Made by a program: the position numbers and the translations under genes. A stretch of 64,000 bases of DNA from Gnetum montanum (lineage: Eukaryota; Streptophyta; Gnetopsida; Gnetales; Gnetaceae): positions 1 to 64,000 of the forward strand of contig MNCI01029392.1 in the NCBI GenBank assembly GCA_015680685.1. The letters run 5' to 3'. Positions 1-12,279 of the stretch are shown in pieces. Under the pieces are notes generated by a model. The model had not been told where the DNA came from, did no database searches, and saw nothing but the letters and a program-made list of their open reading frames with translations. The number at the start of each line of letters is the position of its first letter. Positions within the stretch are counted from its first letter, which is position 1.

Positions 1-2230
1 TAGAATTGGTAGATCAGTACATCATTGTTCAATTGGAATTGGTAGAAGATATTATGACCATTGTCTATGGGTGACCTTATCTTGCCAATTTCTTAATAAT
101 TAAACTTGATAATTGTGCTAGAATATTAATCCAAAACAACATTCACAAGTCCTTGGAAAAAATTTGCATATTGAAAGATGCCTTTTGGTCTATGCAATGC
201 TCCTATGACATTCCAATGCTTGGACTTGAGAATTTGATAGTAACAAATTGATTGTGGGATGGAAGTCTTCATAGATTACTTCTCCACTTATGGTGCCACA
301 TTTGAGTAACCGTTGGACCACCTTGGGCAAGTGCTTAAAAGATGTGTAGAGATGAATCTTCAACTCATTGGCAAAAGAGCCATCTAATAATCCAAGAGGG
401 CACTATACTGGAGCATATAATTTCTAAGGTAGGGATTGAGGTGGACCCTAAATAGATAAGGATCATCGAAGGGATAACACACCAACTAGAAATCATTAAA
501 ATTTTTGGTCATACCTTGGACACATTGGCTATTACTAACGATTCATAGAGAATTTATCTAAGATTGAAAAACTATTGGTTAAGCTTACAATGAAAGATTC
601 TATATTCATTTCTACTAAGAAATGAAAAAATACATTCTAGAGCCTCAAGCAAAAGCTCATAGAGACTCCAATTCTATGAGCACTTTATTGGTCGAGGCCA
701 TTTCATATAATGATAGATGCATAAAATTATGTCTTAGGAGCTATTATTACATAGTTGGATGACAAGAAACATCCATATTATAACCACTACACAAGTCAAA
801 GCATTATGGGTGAGTAGCTGAATTACACCACAACGAACAAAAAACTAATGGTGATGGTGTATGCTCTAGAGAAGTTTAGGAACTATGTTCTTGGATATAA
901 AGTGTTTGTGCACACTGATAATAGTGCCATTTAATTCCTCATGATAAAACTAATAGTAAGTCCTCATGTTGTATGATGGCTAGTGATCTTATAGGAGTTT
1001 GATCTTACAATGGTAAATTGAAAGGGGACTAAGAATGTGGTCACTAATAACTTGTCTCGGTTATGATGGGATACCAAAGAGGAGAGTCCACTCTCTAATC
1101 AATTTCTTGATGAACTCATCTTTATAGGTGTAATAAATGAACAAGTACTTATATAACCAAAATGATATGATGGCATCCTCACTTATCATCTCACTCAAGA
1201 AATGCCACAAGATCTACACTATAGGAAAAATAATTATTTCTTCATTAGGTCAAATGCTTCATGGAAATCAATAGACATCTTTACAAGGTATGCACCAATG
1301 GCCTGGTTCATTGGTGTGTACCTAATGTTGATCAACTATGTGTTCTCCAGGATGCTCATGAGGGTCCTTGTGGGGGAAACTATGCTATGAGATGCACAAC
1401 CATTAAGATCCTAATGGTAGGGTATTATTGGCCAACCATCTTTAGGAATGTCCATAAATTTTTTCAATCTTGTGAAAACTACCAATGAGATGGTGGGATG
1501 ACTATGTGAATAGAGGAATCTTAATAGTGGATCTAACCACTAGAATCCTTCAAGATCTATAGCATGGACTTCATGGATCCCATCATGCCCATGTCAAATA
1601 AAAAGTAATAAATAATCATTGTTTTTGATTACTGCACAAAATGGTTACAAGTAGCAACCATCGTTGACTGTACATCATCTACTACTACATGGTTGTACAA
1701 AAAAATGTTTTAAATAGGTATGGGATGCCACATGCATTGATTTCTGATAATGGAACGCATTTCATAGGCACCACATTTCATAAGCTTATGCAACACTTTG
1801 GAGTTGAACATAAATTAACAGTACCCTATGACCCCAAAGCCAATGGTCAAGTAGAGGTTGCTAATAGGGAGATTAGAAAGATCTTAATGAGAACTATTAG
1901 CAAATATAGGAAAGACTAGAGTACAAAACTCAATCATGCCAACTAGGCTTATCACTCAACATGGAAAATCCCTATAGGCTACTATCCCTATGCACTAGTG
2001 TATGGGAAACTACTAATACTTTCTATTCAATCCAAGCTTTATACACTTTCAACAACATATGACCTAGATCTTGACTTGAGTCTAACACAAAGAGAATGAT
2101 TGATCAACCTTAACATGCTAGATGAAAATCAATTAGTGGCCCTATCCTTGAATGAAGTGCACAAGGCATTTAGAAAGCAAGGTACCTCAATGAACTTAGT
2201 TCTAGATGTTGTGGGAAGGGCCTTACATCA
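1..2230 (+). pseudogene. pol: Decayed Ty3/gypsy pol: RT, RNase H, integrase
   Basis: This is the broken polymerase region of an old LTR retrotransposon, entered part-way through reverse transcriptase. Translating across many stops and frameshifts shows the RT block MPFGLCNAPMTFQ near 180-225 and a decayed catalytic box (VFIDYF where a Y/F-x-D-D is expected) near 265. RNase H-like sequence follows at about 700-1080. Integrase begins near 1330 with a damaged zinc-binding segment ending SCENYQ, so the last Cys of the usual C-x2-C is lost. The integrase core is the best preserved part (1689-1919), with the second catalytic Asp in SDNGTHF and the Glu in GQVEVANREI. It is divergent from elements A-E and much more degraded, so it is older. 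The clade is uncertain; it looks closer to Athila/CRM-type pol than to the Tat copies. Confidence 0.85.
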
Positions 2231-3373
2231 CTAATGAAACTTTTTACTCTAGGGCCATGTTAATTTAAAAACCTAGGAGCCTAAACAAAAAGCAACTGGT
2301 TAACATGCAACAAGTAAAACCTTTCCATGAACCTAAGAAAGCCAGTACAACAAAGGCCTCATTGAATGGATAACCATGCTTAATTTTTTGAAGCTCCTCC
2401 TTACAACTTAGTCATGGGAGAGATGGCTATCCATGCTAACCATTATAGTAGCTCCTCAATTTTTCATATTTTCTTTTCATGTTTTGTTTAACACTTTGTT
2501 ATTTTTACAACTTTTTCTTTTATTCCCTCTTTATCTCACTCTTTTTTCTTTTTATTTTATTAATTTTTCCAATTTTTATTTTACAAAATTGTTAGAATTT
2601 TTTATCTTTTTTAAATATTTTATAATTTCGTGTATATTTTATTCTATTTTGGTGTGATTTTCTCATGATTTTTGCTAATAAAGTGTCTTATTTCCAACAA
2701 GACATAGTGATGCTATTGTTGGTTACTAATGGTGGTTTGTACTTAACATTTTTGATTGCTAATGTCTTGTTTCTATTTTTGAATTTTAATAACTAATAAC
2801 TAAGACTTGTTTCTTTTTCATGGAATAGGCAGTGAGTCCACATTATCCACCCATCCACAAACTCTATGGTTTTCCTTATTTTGGAAATTTGAGGTCCCTT
2901 TTTCATTAATAAATCCTTAATGAACTTGTGACCTTAGTAGTTTCTAAAAGATTCAAAGGTTTGAAAATGATCTCACTTTAAGGGGATTCAAAGCTCTTTG
3001 TACATCTCTACTTTCTTGAGTGCATGTGTGTTTTTTATGGATTTTTTATTGCTCCATGTCAATCAATTATAGGAAGTTGAATAAGTCTTTGCATGGTGTG
3101 GTTTCCATTGAGAAATTCAAAAGTTAAAGAAAACATGATGAGAATTCAAAGAACACCCCTTAGATAAAATAAACAGGCTACAAACATTGGTTATGGAACT
3201 AGAAAGACATGTTACCCATGCCTAAAGGTCCCTGCTAACTAAAGTCCTTTCTTAATTGTTACTTTACTTTTCTTCTCAAATAAGGAATGGTGGTTATTTG
3301 TGGGAGAATTTTTGTGTCTCAAGGGGATATATTAGTCCTAGAGTGGTAATATGAAGTTACTAAAAGTGGTTGG
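2231..3373. other. Non-coding tail of the old element, AT-rich
   Basis: No protein similarity is visible here. The stretch 2430-2680 is very AT-rich with long T runs, so the open frame there (2433-2657, rich in Phe, Leu and Ile) looks like base composition rather than a gene. The rest is probably the 3' untranslated region and possibly LTR of the element whose pol lies to the left, but I could not find a second LTR copy to prove it. Element AB begins at 3374. Confidence 0.4.
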
Positions 3374-4845
3374 TGAAACACCACTAATTTCGGCCTAGCA
3401 CTTTGCAAATGACTCAAGCCCTTTCGAGAATCTAGGAGGCAAAATTTGACTAAGGCATTGAGCTCACACCCAACCTGCCAAAGTAAGACTACTCATCCTT
3501 AGCATGAGAAACTCCAAATAGTGTCAAAATCAAGTCAAAGGTGGAGTTCAATAGTTCGAAGGTTAAAGCTCAAAGCTCCAGTGTTCAGCATCAAAATTCC
3601 AGCGTTGAACGTCAAAATCAAGGCATGTCATGCTAGACTCACGCTGCACCGTGACCACATTGTGAACAACTCCATGAGCCTTCAAATTGAGTCAAAATGA
3701 CATGATTTCCAAGGTGCAACTCATCCCAAGGTTCATGATCGACAACCGCTAGTCCCAGCCTCCAAAATCCCCAAATTTCAAGTCAAAAATTATAGGTTTT
3801 CACATGTCACATTGTAGCGTGACTGCAACATGACATACCGAAAATGGCTCCAAATCAAACACATTCAAGCTTAAAATTCTAGATTTTAGTCACACATAGG
3901 AAGGTAGTAGTTATACTCAAAAATAGGCTTCAAAAAAATTGAAATTTGGTGTCAAAAATTTCATTTTACCTCACTCACGCTCAGGTCACACTGAAGTCAT
4001 GCCCATCGTGACTACCCAGCATGACTCATGCTCAAGTCATGCTAAGGACACGCCAAGCATGACTACCCAGCATTACTGCAGTGTGACTACCAATCATGCT
4101 CATACAAAGGCACTCCAAACACATGCTGAAGACACACTAAAGCCTAGAAAACTCATGCTGGGAGCCCTGGCAGAACAACCTCAAAGCGACATCTCAACAT
4201 GCCGTAGCAATCGATCCATGGTCAAGAGAGCTGGGATCGAATTTTCTTGTTCTACATTATCATTTCATTGTAAATCTTCATTAGTGGACTTTTCAAGCCC
4301 TCATGGTCTAAATTGTATGTACTTTCATGGGCTTGAGTAACCCACACATTATAAGATACAATGCACCTGGTCAAAAATGTGGCTTGCCTACACATGACCA
4401 ACTCATACACAGCTGTCTACCAAACACGTGTCACTTGATCCGTTTTCCTATTAAATCTCAACTATTGATCTCACCTGTGGGCTCCACACCTGAACCCAAC
4501 CAAACCCCATAAATACCCCATGCATTTTTCCAGCCATTACATTCTTTATTCTATTTTAAAATTTAGTTTAAGCTTTATTTACAATACATTTCTGTATACG
4601 CTCTATGCTCTGTTTACATTTTGTGCATTGTCATTTACATTTAGTTACAATAATCCTAGTACAAGTCATAGCTTACATTCAGGGAAGTCCTTGGTTTATT
4701 TGCGTGTAGACCATCCAAGGCACTCTGCCTTCATATCCTTTTCCATCTTGCCCTCAAGCGAAGGTAGGGTTAGCTGTGCCTGCCCAACGATCTTTCGGTG
4801 TTTGTTTTCCCTTCTACCCTTACACTGATGATTTAAGTTAGTACA
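3374..4845 (+). repeat. LTR1, 5' LTR of element AB
   Basis: It matches LTR3 (36352-38037) along its length, starts TG and ends CA, and is followed seven bases later by a primer-binding-site motif. Within it, 3960-4130 holds imperfect repeats of a CACGCTxAAGTCAxGC type. A TATA-like CATAAATA lies at about 4508-4516. Just after it, roughly 200 bp present in LTR3 (about 37508-37720) is missing, which makes LTR1 shorter (1472 against 1686 bp). Open frames inside it (for example 3939-4340 and 4520-4828) recur in the other LTRs only as LTR sequence and are not genes. Confidence 0.85.
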
Positions 4846-4851
4846 GTAAAT

Positions 4852-4870
4852 TGGCACTAGAAGGAGGGCC
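4852..4870 (+). other. Primer binding site, unit A
   Basis: TGGCACTAGAAGGAGGGCC begins six bases after the LTR end. TGG at the start pairs with the CCA tail of a tRNA. The same motif follows the LTR in unit B (11721) and in element C (20052), which supports it. I could not assign the tRNA. Confidence 0.65.
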
Positions 4871-5270
4871 TGAACTTGTTAAAACTTCGATCACAGTACA
4901 AAAAGTTTTCATCTTATCCCTATGAGTCTCCCTGCTACTATTGTCATGTTGTAGTTGTCCCATTGTCACACTATAGTTGTCACGATGTCTGTCTCACGTT
5001 GCACACGCTAACATCTTACTCATGCAGCACATGCTTCACACTTTTAGCTTGAAATCTTCCCAGATCGACCCTACTTGGGTCATCCTCACACTAGAATAGT
5101 ACAACTTCATTTGTGTGAAGATTCAAGCCAAGTTGCCTATCGATCACGTAGAAACATAAGCAAACTAAAATTATGAACTCATCTACAAGGAAGTTCATGA
5201 GTTCATTTCCTCAGCATTTGACATAATCCCCCTTTCCAAGTCTCATCATCGACTCATATCTCAACTCCTC
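4871..5270 (+). other. 5' leader of unit A
   Basis: Untranslated leader between primer site and gag start, closely repeated in unit B (11740-12279). It holds short CATGTTGTAGTTGTC-like repeats near 4944-4990. I see no coding capacity. Confidence 0.6.
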
Positions 5271-7480
5271 ATGGCAAGGAGTCAAGCCTTACAGTCACCT
5301 CTGATAGAGCCTCAGAGCGAAGGTGAGGAAGATGACTTTGCAGCCTAATTTGAACATGAGGACTTGTACCATACCATCAGTCCCCACACCCATACAAATC
5401 CATCACTCCAACCTTTTATTTGGATTTCATCAGTCATACCAACTTCCATGTCCATCCACTACATACCACAAGTACAAACCTATGGGGTACCTCTAACTAC
5501 TTCAACACAACATGTTCAGGGTGTTACCTCATAACCTGTGGTTGGGTATTGGGTCTCACCAATTGTTTAGTAGCATCAATCAACTTACTACAGTATACCA
5601 CACCCCGCAATCCCATCCTTGAATATTTCTCCATCGCCACAACTAGCAATCCAACAGTATCCCTTGCCACAAACAATGCAACAATCGAATCATTATCAAT
5701 TGCAATTCACTCAACCTGTCGGTCTCCCTACCTTCCAAGAGTGGTTAGACATGAAGAAAATGATGCAATTGTTGACTGAAGAGGTACAACACCTTAAAAC
5801 CAAAAACACTGAGGAAGTCAAGGTGCTAGATTTCTACCAAGATGACCCAATCCACCCTTCAATTCCATCATTAACCCTGCCAAAGGAAATCTCATTACCT
5901 CAGCTGACCAAGTACAATAGAGAGGGAGATACAAACACCCACCGAGTGACATTTCAACTAGAATGTTTACTACTTCAGGCCTGGCCTCATATAATTCTAT
6001 GAGTATTTGCTATGTCCTTAATGCAAAAAGTGTTAGACTGGTATCGTGCCTTACCCCGTAACTCCATATTCTCTCTAGAGGATTTGTTGCATCAGTTTGT
6101 CACCCACTTTAAATACAATCTAAAGCCTGAATCCATGTTGGATAACTTGATTCAGATTAAACAAGCACCATTAGAGCTAGCACAGAAATTTATCCAAAGG
6201 TGGAGTGCAGCCTTGAATGAACTTCATGAGCCCATCCCTGAAACATATCTACTTACCATCCTTAAGGTAGCTGTGAATGACTTTATTAAATCAAAGCTTT
6301 ACTATTTGAAAGCTCACACATTGAGCCAAGCATTCGCACAAATCAAATACATAGAAGAGGTGGCACAATCAAGCAATGACCTGGCTTATGTGGCCTATAG
6401 AAACCAACATGCTCACAAGAAAAACACAATAGTAGCAATGGTGACCACAAGCACCAAAGCAACCAATTGGGGCCCAATAGCTAAGCAACCCAAAGCCCCA
6501 GCTGACAAAGCTTCCAACTTTCGTGGCAACTTAGCTACATCGGCAAGGGCCACCCAAAGCCCAACTTTCAGCACAAGGACCGCTAAAAATATATACCATT
6601 CTTGATGCAACCCTCTCAACTATTGGAGCAATTCCTCAAAGCTGGGCAAATCCAATACAAACACGTGTCGGAGATTACCCGCCAAAACATGATAGGTACT
6701 ACAAGTTACTAAGGAACCCCACCTTAGCAGTACCAAATGAGCCCCCGATCCCACAAAATTTTAAACTAGACCAATATTGCCATTACCATCAAATGGCTGG
6801 TCACAGTACAGACAACTATCATGCTTTTCAAGATGACCTACAAAGAATGATAGAACAAGGCCAACTAGTGATTGACACAACAAGTCAGTCCAACACAGAA
6901 TATGACTCCTATATCATAAACTCAATTAGCATAGGTAGCAAGCTTAAACCTGTGTAACAACCTTTTGTAATCCGTGTGCCTCCTAACAAGGCAAAGGTCC
7001 CCATAGCCTCCATAAGCAAGAAACATTCCTTTTTTATCAAGGTGCCACCTCATGCACCTACCACATCCTTTGTGTCCAAAAAGATGTTAAACTACCAATC
7101 GTCCGCTAAGACATTAAACTTGCATGATGCAGCAACAAAAACCGCTAAACAACCTTTTTTCATCAAGGTGCCATAATGAGCTGGCCACATAACAACAACT
7201 CCTAAGCCACCCTTTGTCATAAGGGTGCCACAACGTGATGATCTATCACTTACCCAAAGCCCAATAGTGGGCAACATCTCAATCCATCCTTCCTCAAGGG
7301 TCGACCCCACTAGCAACCTAGGTAGGCCCACCAAATGGCAACGCAAGAGGACAAACGAGTACCTCGCAACCCCTATGGCTGAAGCAAAGGCTATAACTAG
7401 CAAACAACAACTAAAAACTGGGGCCCCTACCGCCATACAAGCTAAGCAAACCAATCCCAAGTCCCCTTTGTAAGAGATCC
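5271..7480 (+). pseudogene. gag: gag polyprotein of unit A, broken
   Basis: Gag forms the virus-like particle. The start is the ATG at 5271 (MARSQALQ), which has a counterpart at 12280 in unit B. The coding frame is cut by several stops, for example after EEDDFAA near 5346 and before VFAMSLMQ near 6000, and changes frame near 6600. The capsid-like core lies at about 5820-6400, with DFYQDDPIHP, LDWYRALPRNS and QKFIQRW. A knuckle-like segment, CHYHQMAGHSTDNYHAF near 6779-6830, keeps C-x2-H-x4-H but has Tyr where the last Cys is usual. The C-terminal tail repeats the motif P-F-x-I-[RK]-V-P about four times between 6960 and 7235. Identification is firm; function is lost. Confidence 0.85.
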
Positions 7481-7565
7481 ATCTCCCAAGCCACATGGAG
7501 GAAGTTAAAGCCAACACAATGGCTAATGACAAGGACTTCGTAGCTACATTAACCCAAGTAAAAAA

Positions 7566-9892
7566 ATGCTCAAGCAAAAGAACACAACGTTCAAATTGTA
7601 CGACCTGGTCACGACTTCATCTACTCACTGCCAAGTAGTGGCCGAGATCTTAGCCTCCATTCCTGTTACAGAGGATATCCCTACAGATGAGGCATCCATC
7701 CATGTAACAATGTTACCCCCTGCACCACCAGAATTGGGTTCAGCAACCTTAGCCTTTGCAATGATGCAATCAAAGTCAACCTCGCATGAGGGTAGGTCAC
7801 TACAGCTCCACTATCCATTAGCATTTGTGTCAAGCAGTGCACCATCCGTAGAGTGCACGTAGATGATGGTGTAGTGACAAATGTAGTCCTACACTCCATC
7901 ATCGACAAGCTAGCCGTGGTTGATGAAATCAAGCCAACCAAAATGACATGTCTAAAGTCCTTCAATGGATTGAAACACCGTGAAAATTTTGGGGCCTCAA
8001 TGATTCAGCAAAATCTTGTGACTCAGGTGAAGATTTGTGACAAGATGCGGCCCAGCAAGTTCCCTTTTCAGTTAAGGGTCTACTCTGCCATGATACACAA
8101 CGCAACGTAATGAATTCCAAAGGACAAAGCAAGATCAGGGGTGCACAATGGCAAGCCTTCAACTTTGCAAGCTTTCTATGTTATGTTACGAAAATATTAA
8201 CTTTTGGCATATTACACTGCATTACGCAACATAGCATAATGTCACGTTACGTAGTGTAATGTCAGAAGGCAGTTCATCGCAACAACAGAAATGACAAGAT
8301 TCGAGACTTCGATGGCCCAGCAAAATCTCAAGGCTTAAGCAACGATCTAGAGCATGCTACACATTTCAGCAAGTTTTCTTTTTTTGCTAAAGGTCTATTA
8401 GGCTATATTACGCAGTGTAATGTAATAAAACCCAAAAGGGTTGATCAAAAGCAAAGGAAGCACGGTGAAAACACTTTAATTTTTTGCAGTTTCGCTATTT
8501 TATGTTGAATTATGCTATGCAGTGTAATTTAGTATAATGCAGCGTAATGCAAGCAACGAAAGAGCAAAATTTAGACATCAGCAGTTCATACGTCACAATA
8601 TGCTCTCTAGTGTATTGCAGCGTAATAAAGAACATTTTGTTACCAAAGCTCCTACAAAAGTGGTTTACGACACATTACGCTTCAGAGTGCAATATAGTAT
8701 GGCGTCGCAAGCTTAAAAAACAAGCACACCAAGTCAACGACATCTTGTAGGTTAAGGACACATGTCATCTAAACCATGTTCTTCTCCTGACCCTAACCTT
8801 ATAAATATTCTAGTTGATAAAGATCAAAGGGTTGGCAAAAATTCTCCAAAGATTGACAAATTTTCTCTGTGAGAGATTTTCTTTCCATTGGCAATTGTTG
8901 ACAACTTTTGGTGAAGATTGACAAAGAAAAAAAGGAGGATCAGTGATCGTAAGAACATCAGAGGTGATTGGCAATAATCCTTGATCAGAAACAGCCGATT
9001 AACGGATATTCTACTTCGGGTCTGACCTCCTTGTACCCAGATTGGCTAGAACAAGGTAGATCGACCTTTGCTTTCTTTGTCTTTAAATAGCTTTCTTATT
9101 CTTGGCATGTGCTTCACCTAAATTGAAGTCTACCTATAATCATTGTATTGAATATATTTTGTTCGTGAGTTGAATCCCAGATCTTGGGATTGCCCACATT
9201 CTAAATCTGATCTCTTGTGCCCTATGTATATGAATCTTGCAAATCATTTTAAATCGATTACATCGTTCTCAATTACCTTAGAAGTTAACAATATTATATC
9301 TTATCATAAATAATCATCATTTTGTCATCCAAATATCACAAAATTTTTACTGATCAAGTAAGTCCCTGTATGATCGACAAGACCGTTCAAGGCACCTCAG
9401 ATTCATTTTTTCTCCAGCACGGTCCTCACATGGATCTGGGGTTAGAACTGTGTACATGGACTTTTGTTTGGTATTTTTAGTGACAAACATTTTCTGTCGT
9501 TACATGGATCACATGTCATAGTCAAAGGTACGATCAACCTAGCCTTTGTGGTGGGAGAGAAATTTCCCACTAGTGTGAATTTCATGGTCATAGAGGAGAT
9601 GCCAAGTTTCAACATGATTCTGGGTAGGCCATGGCTAGCCCAACTAAGGACCATCTCCTCTCTCATCCACCAAGAAATCCACCTTCCATATGAAGGTGGT
9701 CAAATTATCATCCATGGTGATAACGCTTCCTCTTCGACTATCCATGACATAGACATGGCGCAAGTATTGGAAGAAGATTTTCTTAGTGATACACCTACGG
9801 TAACCAACACAACACCTAAGGCTAACACACCCGAATGAATGGTTGAAGCCAACAGTCTTCCAAAGGATCTTGAGCCTTGCATGCCCCCTAAA
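7566..9892 (+). pseudogene. pol: Aspartic protease region of unit A, split by a solo LTR
   Basis: Retroviral-type aspartic protease that would process Gag-Pol. The N-terminal linker starts near 7566. The active-site motif is HVDDGVVTNV near 7858-7887, that is D-D-G where D-[ST]-G is usual; the same change occurs in C and E. The frame runs to SFNG at about 7969, is interrupted by the LTR at 7971-9504, and resumes in register at 9505 with GSHVIVKG. The later conserved block NMILGRPWLAQL lies near 9613-9648. Reading ends with CMPPKT and a stop near 9896. No RT follows, unlike elements C and E. Confidence 0.8.
7971..9504 (+). mobile_element. Solo LTR in protease A (family S)
   Basis: It begins TGAAACACCG and ends GTTACA, with the direct repeat TGGAT on both sides (7966-7970 and 9505-9509). 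No internal retrotransposon region remains, so this is a solo LTR left by LTR-LTR recombination. A TATAAATA promoter box lies near 8800. The middle carries short palindromic segments built on TTACGCAGTGTAA. A copy of identical length sits at the same codon in unit B (14980-16513), and a third lies in element D (43563-45055). Confidence 0.9.
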
Positions 9893-11190
9893 ACATAAAA
9901 CTACAAAAACACATGGCCTAAAAATGCCTTAAACTAACTTATGGCCTGAAACGGCCTAAAACTATCACTTTTTGCATTGCTTTTCTTTCATTCACGCATT
10001 TCAACTCTATGTACCATAAGTGTTGCTTAATTTTCTTTTCTTTTTGATCAATTCTTATAGGATCTTGCAGGCATACAGCATGACCATTCATGCAGCATCA
10101 CACCTTACACAAGCAAGGTAAGCACCAAGTCTTGGCATCATGACTTAAAAATGATACCATAGAACAGTCCTGGCATCATGACTTAAAACTGATATCACAG
10201 AACAGTCCTAGGGTCATGAAAATAAAATGACATCATAGAGCTCTATCTGGTATGACACTAAACTATGGCATCTATCTGCCATGACATAAAACTAGCATCT
10301 AGAGTCCACCAAGACTATAAAATAGTTTGCCTCTTTACAGTCTGCTACGACTATAAACTAGTAGTGCACCATCTGCTACGATGCTACACTAGCATCATCC
10401 TTGGGTCATGATTTTAAACTAGCACATCATAGTCTAGTAGGACTATAAACTATCACATCATAGTCTACCAAGACTTTAAACTGGGTTCACAGTCTACCAA
10501 GACTTTAAATTGGCATGTTGCTGATCTGATTCGAGCACCCGCCATTAGTGAAACCCTTTGGGAGCACTCACAACATCTTTGCCTCCCATCATTTGGTGAT
10601 CTTTTGGAGCACTCACTGTTAGTGTAGCTTTCAGAAAACTCATAACATCATCTCCTTGGCACCTTCACTGGCTTCCTGAGCATTTGCAATCAGTGCAACA
10701 TTTGACACGTTTGCAGCATCTTCGCATCCAACACCTGCAACATCTTTACATATGACATTTACATTTGGCATTTCATTTGTGGCTTTCTTGTCTTCTTGGA
10801 GTTGTGTTTTCAGGATGACATGCCTGAGATGTTCATACATAGATGCACTTCATCATGACAACAAGGTATCACATTCTTCCTGATGCACGTAACTCAGTTA
10901 ATCAATCCATTCATAAGTACATTCCCGACTCTCGATGCATCCCCTATTTCCCCATCATGTCCCAATTATCCTATTCAATTACACCCTTAGATACATTCCA
11001 CTCAATTCAAAACTCTTGATAATCAGTGGTAACATGAAACACAATACACAATGCATGATACAAAATGCAAATGCTTGAAAACGAGCACACCACTAAAAGC
11101 AAGCTCTTTCAAAAACACAAAAAAAAAGAAAACACAAAAACAAAAAAAATAATAACAAAAAGGTCAAGGAGAAAAATGCATGTAAACTTT
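9893..11190. repeat. Non-coding 3' region of unit A with short repeats
   Basis: It starts with about two units of the GGCC-rich repeat also seen in C, D and E (9915-9965). From 10130 to 10520 come imperfect repeats of about 35-40 bp around GACTTTAAACTAGCA or GACTTAAAACTGATA, related to those after integrase in C and E. From 11100 to 11160 it is A-rich. RT, RNase H and integrase would be expected here in a complete element and are absent. Unit A then joins the middle of LTR2 at 11191 by deletion. Confidence 0.6.
10640..10840 (-). other. Small antisense open frame shared by A and B
   Basis: A 66-codon open frame opposite to gag, starting MYEHLRHVILK, recurs in unit B at 17648-17848 with only two amino-acid differences. 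The stretch 10690-10830 is almost unchanged between the units although flanking DNA differs more. I do not recognise the product. It could be the remains of the longer antisense gene seen in C, D and E, but I see no clear match, or a chance frame in a gene-converted patch. Confidence 0.3.
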
Positions 11191-11714
11191 TAAATAGGGG
11201 TCGGCAATTTGGACTTTCTGGATAATTTTGGAGGTGGATAGCTTAGGACGCTCAGACACACTTGACTCCTAGCATTTGAGCACTTCTGAAATACATCACA
11301 TCACCCCGGGGCTTAGTGCTTAACCTACCATCCACACGTGCAGCTACACTTTGACCAGTGCACATTCTTATTTAAAAAATACAATACAATTCACTTTTCC
11401 AGCAATTACATTCTTTATTCTATTTTAAAATTTAGTTTAAGCTTTATTTACAATACATTTCTGTATACGCTCTACGCTCTATTTACATTTTGTGCATTGC
11501 CATTTACATTAAGTTACAATAATCCCAGTACAAGCCATAGCTTATGTTCAGAGAAGTCCTTGGTTTATTTGTGTGTAGACCATCCAAGGCACTCTACCTT
11601 CATACCCTTTTCTAGCTTGCCCTCAAGCGAAGGTAGGGTCAGTTGTGCCTGCCCGACGATCTTTCGGTGTTTGTATTCCCTTCTAGCCTTACACTAATGA
11701 TTTAGGTCAGTATA
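11191..11714 (+). repeat. LTR2, 5'-truncated LTR between units A and B
   Basis: It matches the last third of LTR3 from TAAATAGGGG (37515 in LTR3) to the end, where TATA replaces TACA. About 1.15 kb of the LTR start is missing. It keeps the 200-bp stretch that LTR1 has lost. Unit B's primer site follows at 11721. Confidence 0.8.
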
Positions 11715-11720
11715 GTAAAT

Positions 11721-12279
11721 TGGCACAAGAAGGAGAGCCTGAACTTGTTAAAACTTTGATCACGGTACAAAAATTTATCATCTTATCCCTATGAGTCTCC
11801 CTACTATTGTTGTCATGCTCCAATTATCATGTTGTAGTTGTCACGATGTCTATTTCATGCTACACACACTGTAGGCTAGTCACATTGCACACCCTGCATA
11901 TACTAAGGCTAGTAACATTGCATATGCTGACATCTTGGTCATGCAGCACATGCTGCATGCTATCAGCTTGCACTCGTTATCATGGAATCTTCCCAGATCG
12001 ACCCTACTTACGTCATCCTCACACTAGAACAATACAACTTCATTTGTGTGAAGATTCAAGCCAAGTTGCCTATCGATCGTGTAGAAATAGACACAAAAGA
12101 AATTATGAACTCATATACAAGGAAGGTCATGACTTCATTCCCTTAGCATTTGACATAATCCCCCATTTCGAGTCTCATCATTGACTCATATCTCAACTCC
12201 TCATGGNCACTTCATTCCCTCAGCATTTGACATAATCCCCCATTTCGAGTCTCATCATTGACTCATATCTCAACTCCTC
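11721..12279 (+). other. Primer binding site and leader of unit B
   Basis: TGGCACAAGAAGGAGAGCC at 11721-11739 is the unit B form of the primer site, with changes from unit A. The leader matches 4871-5270. A single N at 12207 separates two near-identical copies of about 75 bp (about 12133-12206 and 12208-12283); unit A has one copy, so this is probably an unmerged contig overlap. Confidence 0.65.

Noticed and set aside
2433-2657. Open frame rich in Phe, Leu and Ile that looks like membrane protein
   Set aside because: It lies in an extremely T-rich stretch; such composition gives Phe/Leu codons by chance. No start context, homology or second copy.
4520-4828. Open frame repeated at 11338-11697 and 37643-38023
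   Set aside because: It lies in the LTR; the copies agree because LTRs are copies of each other. Frames are shifted and lengths differ.
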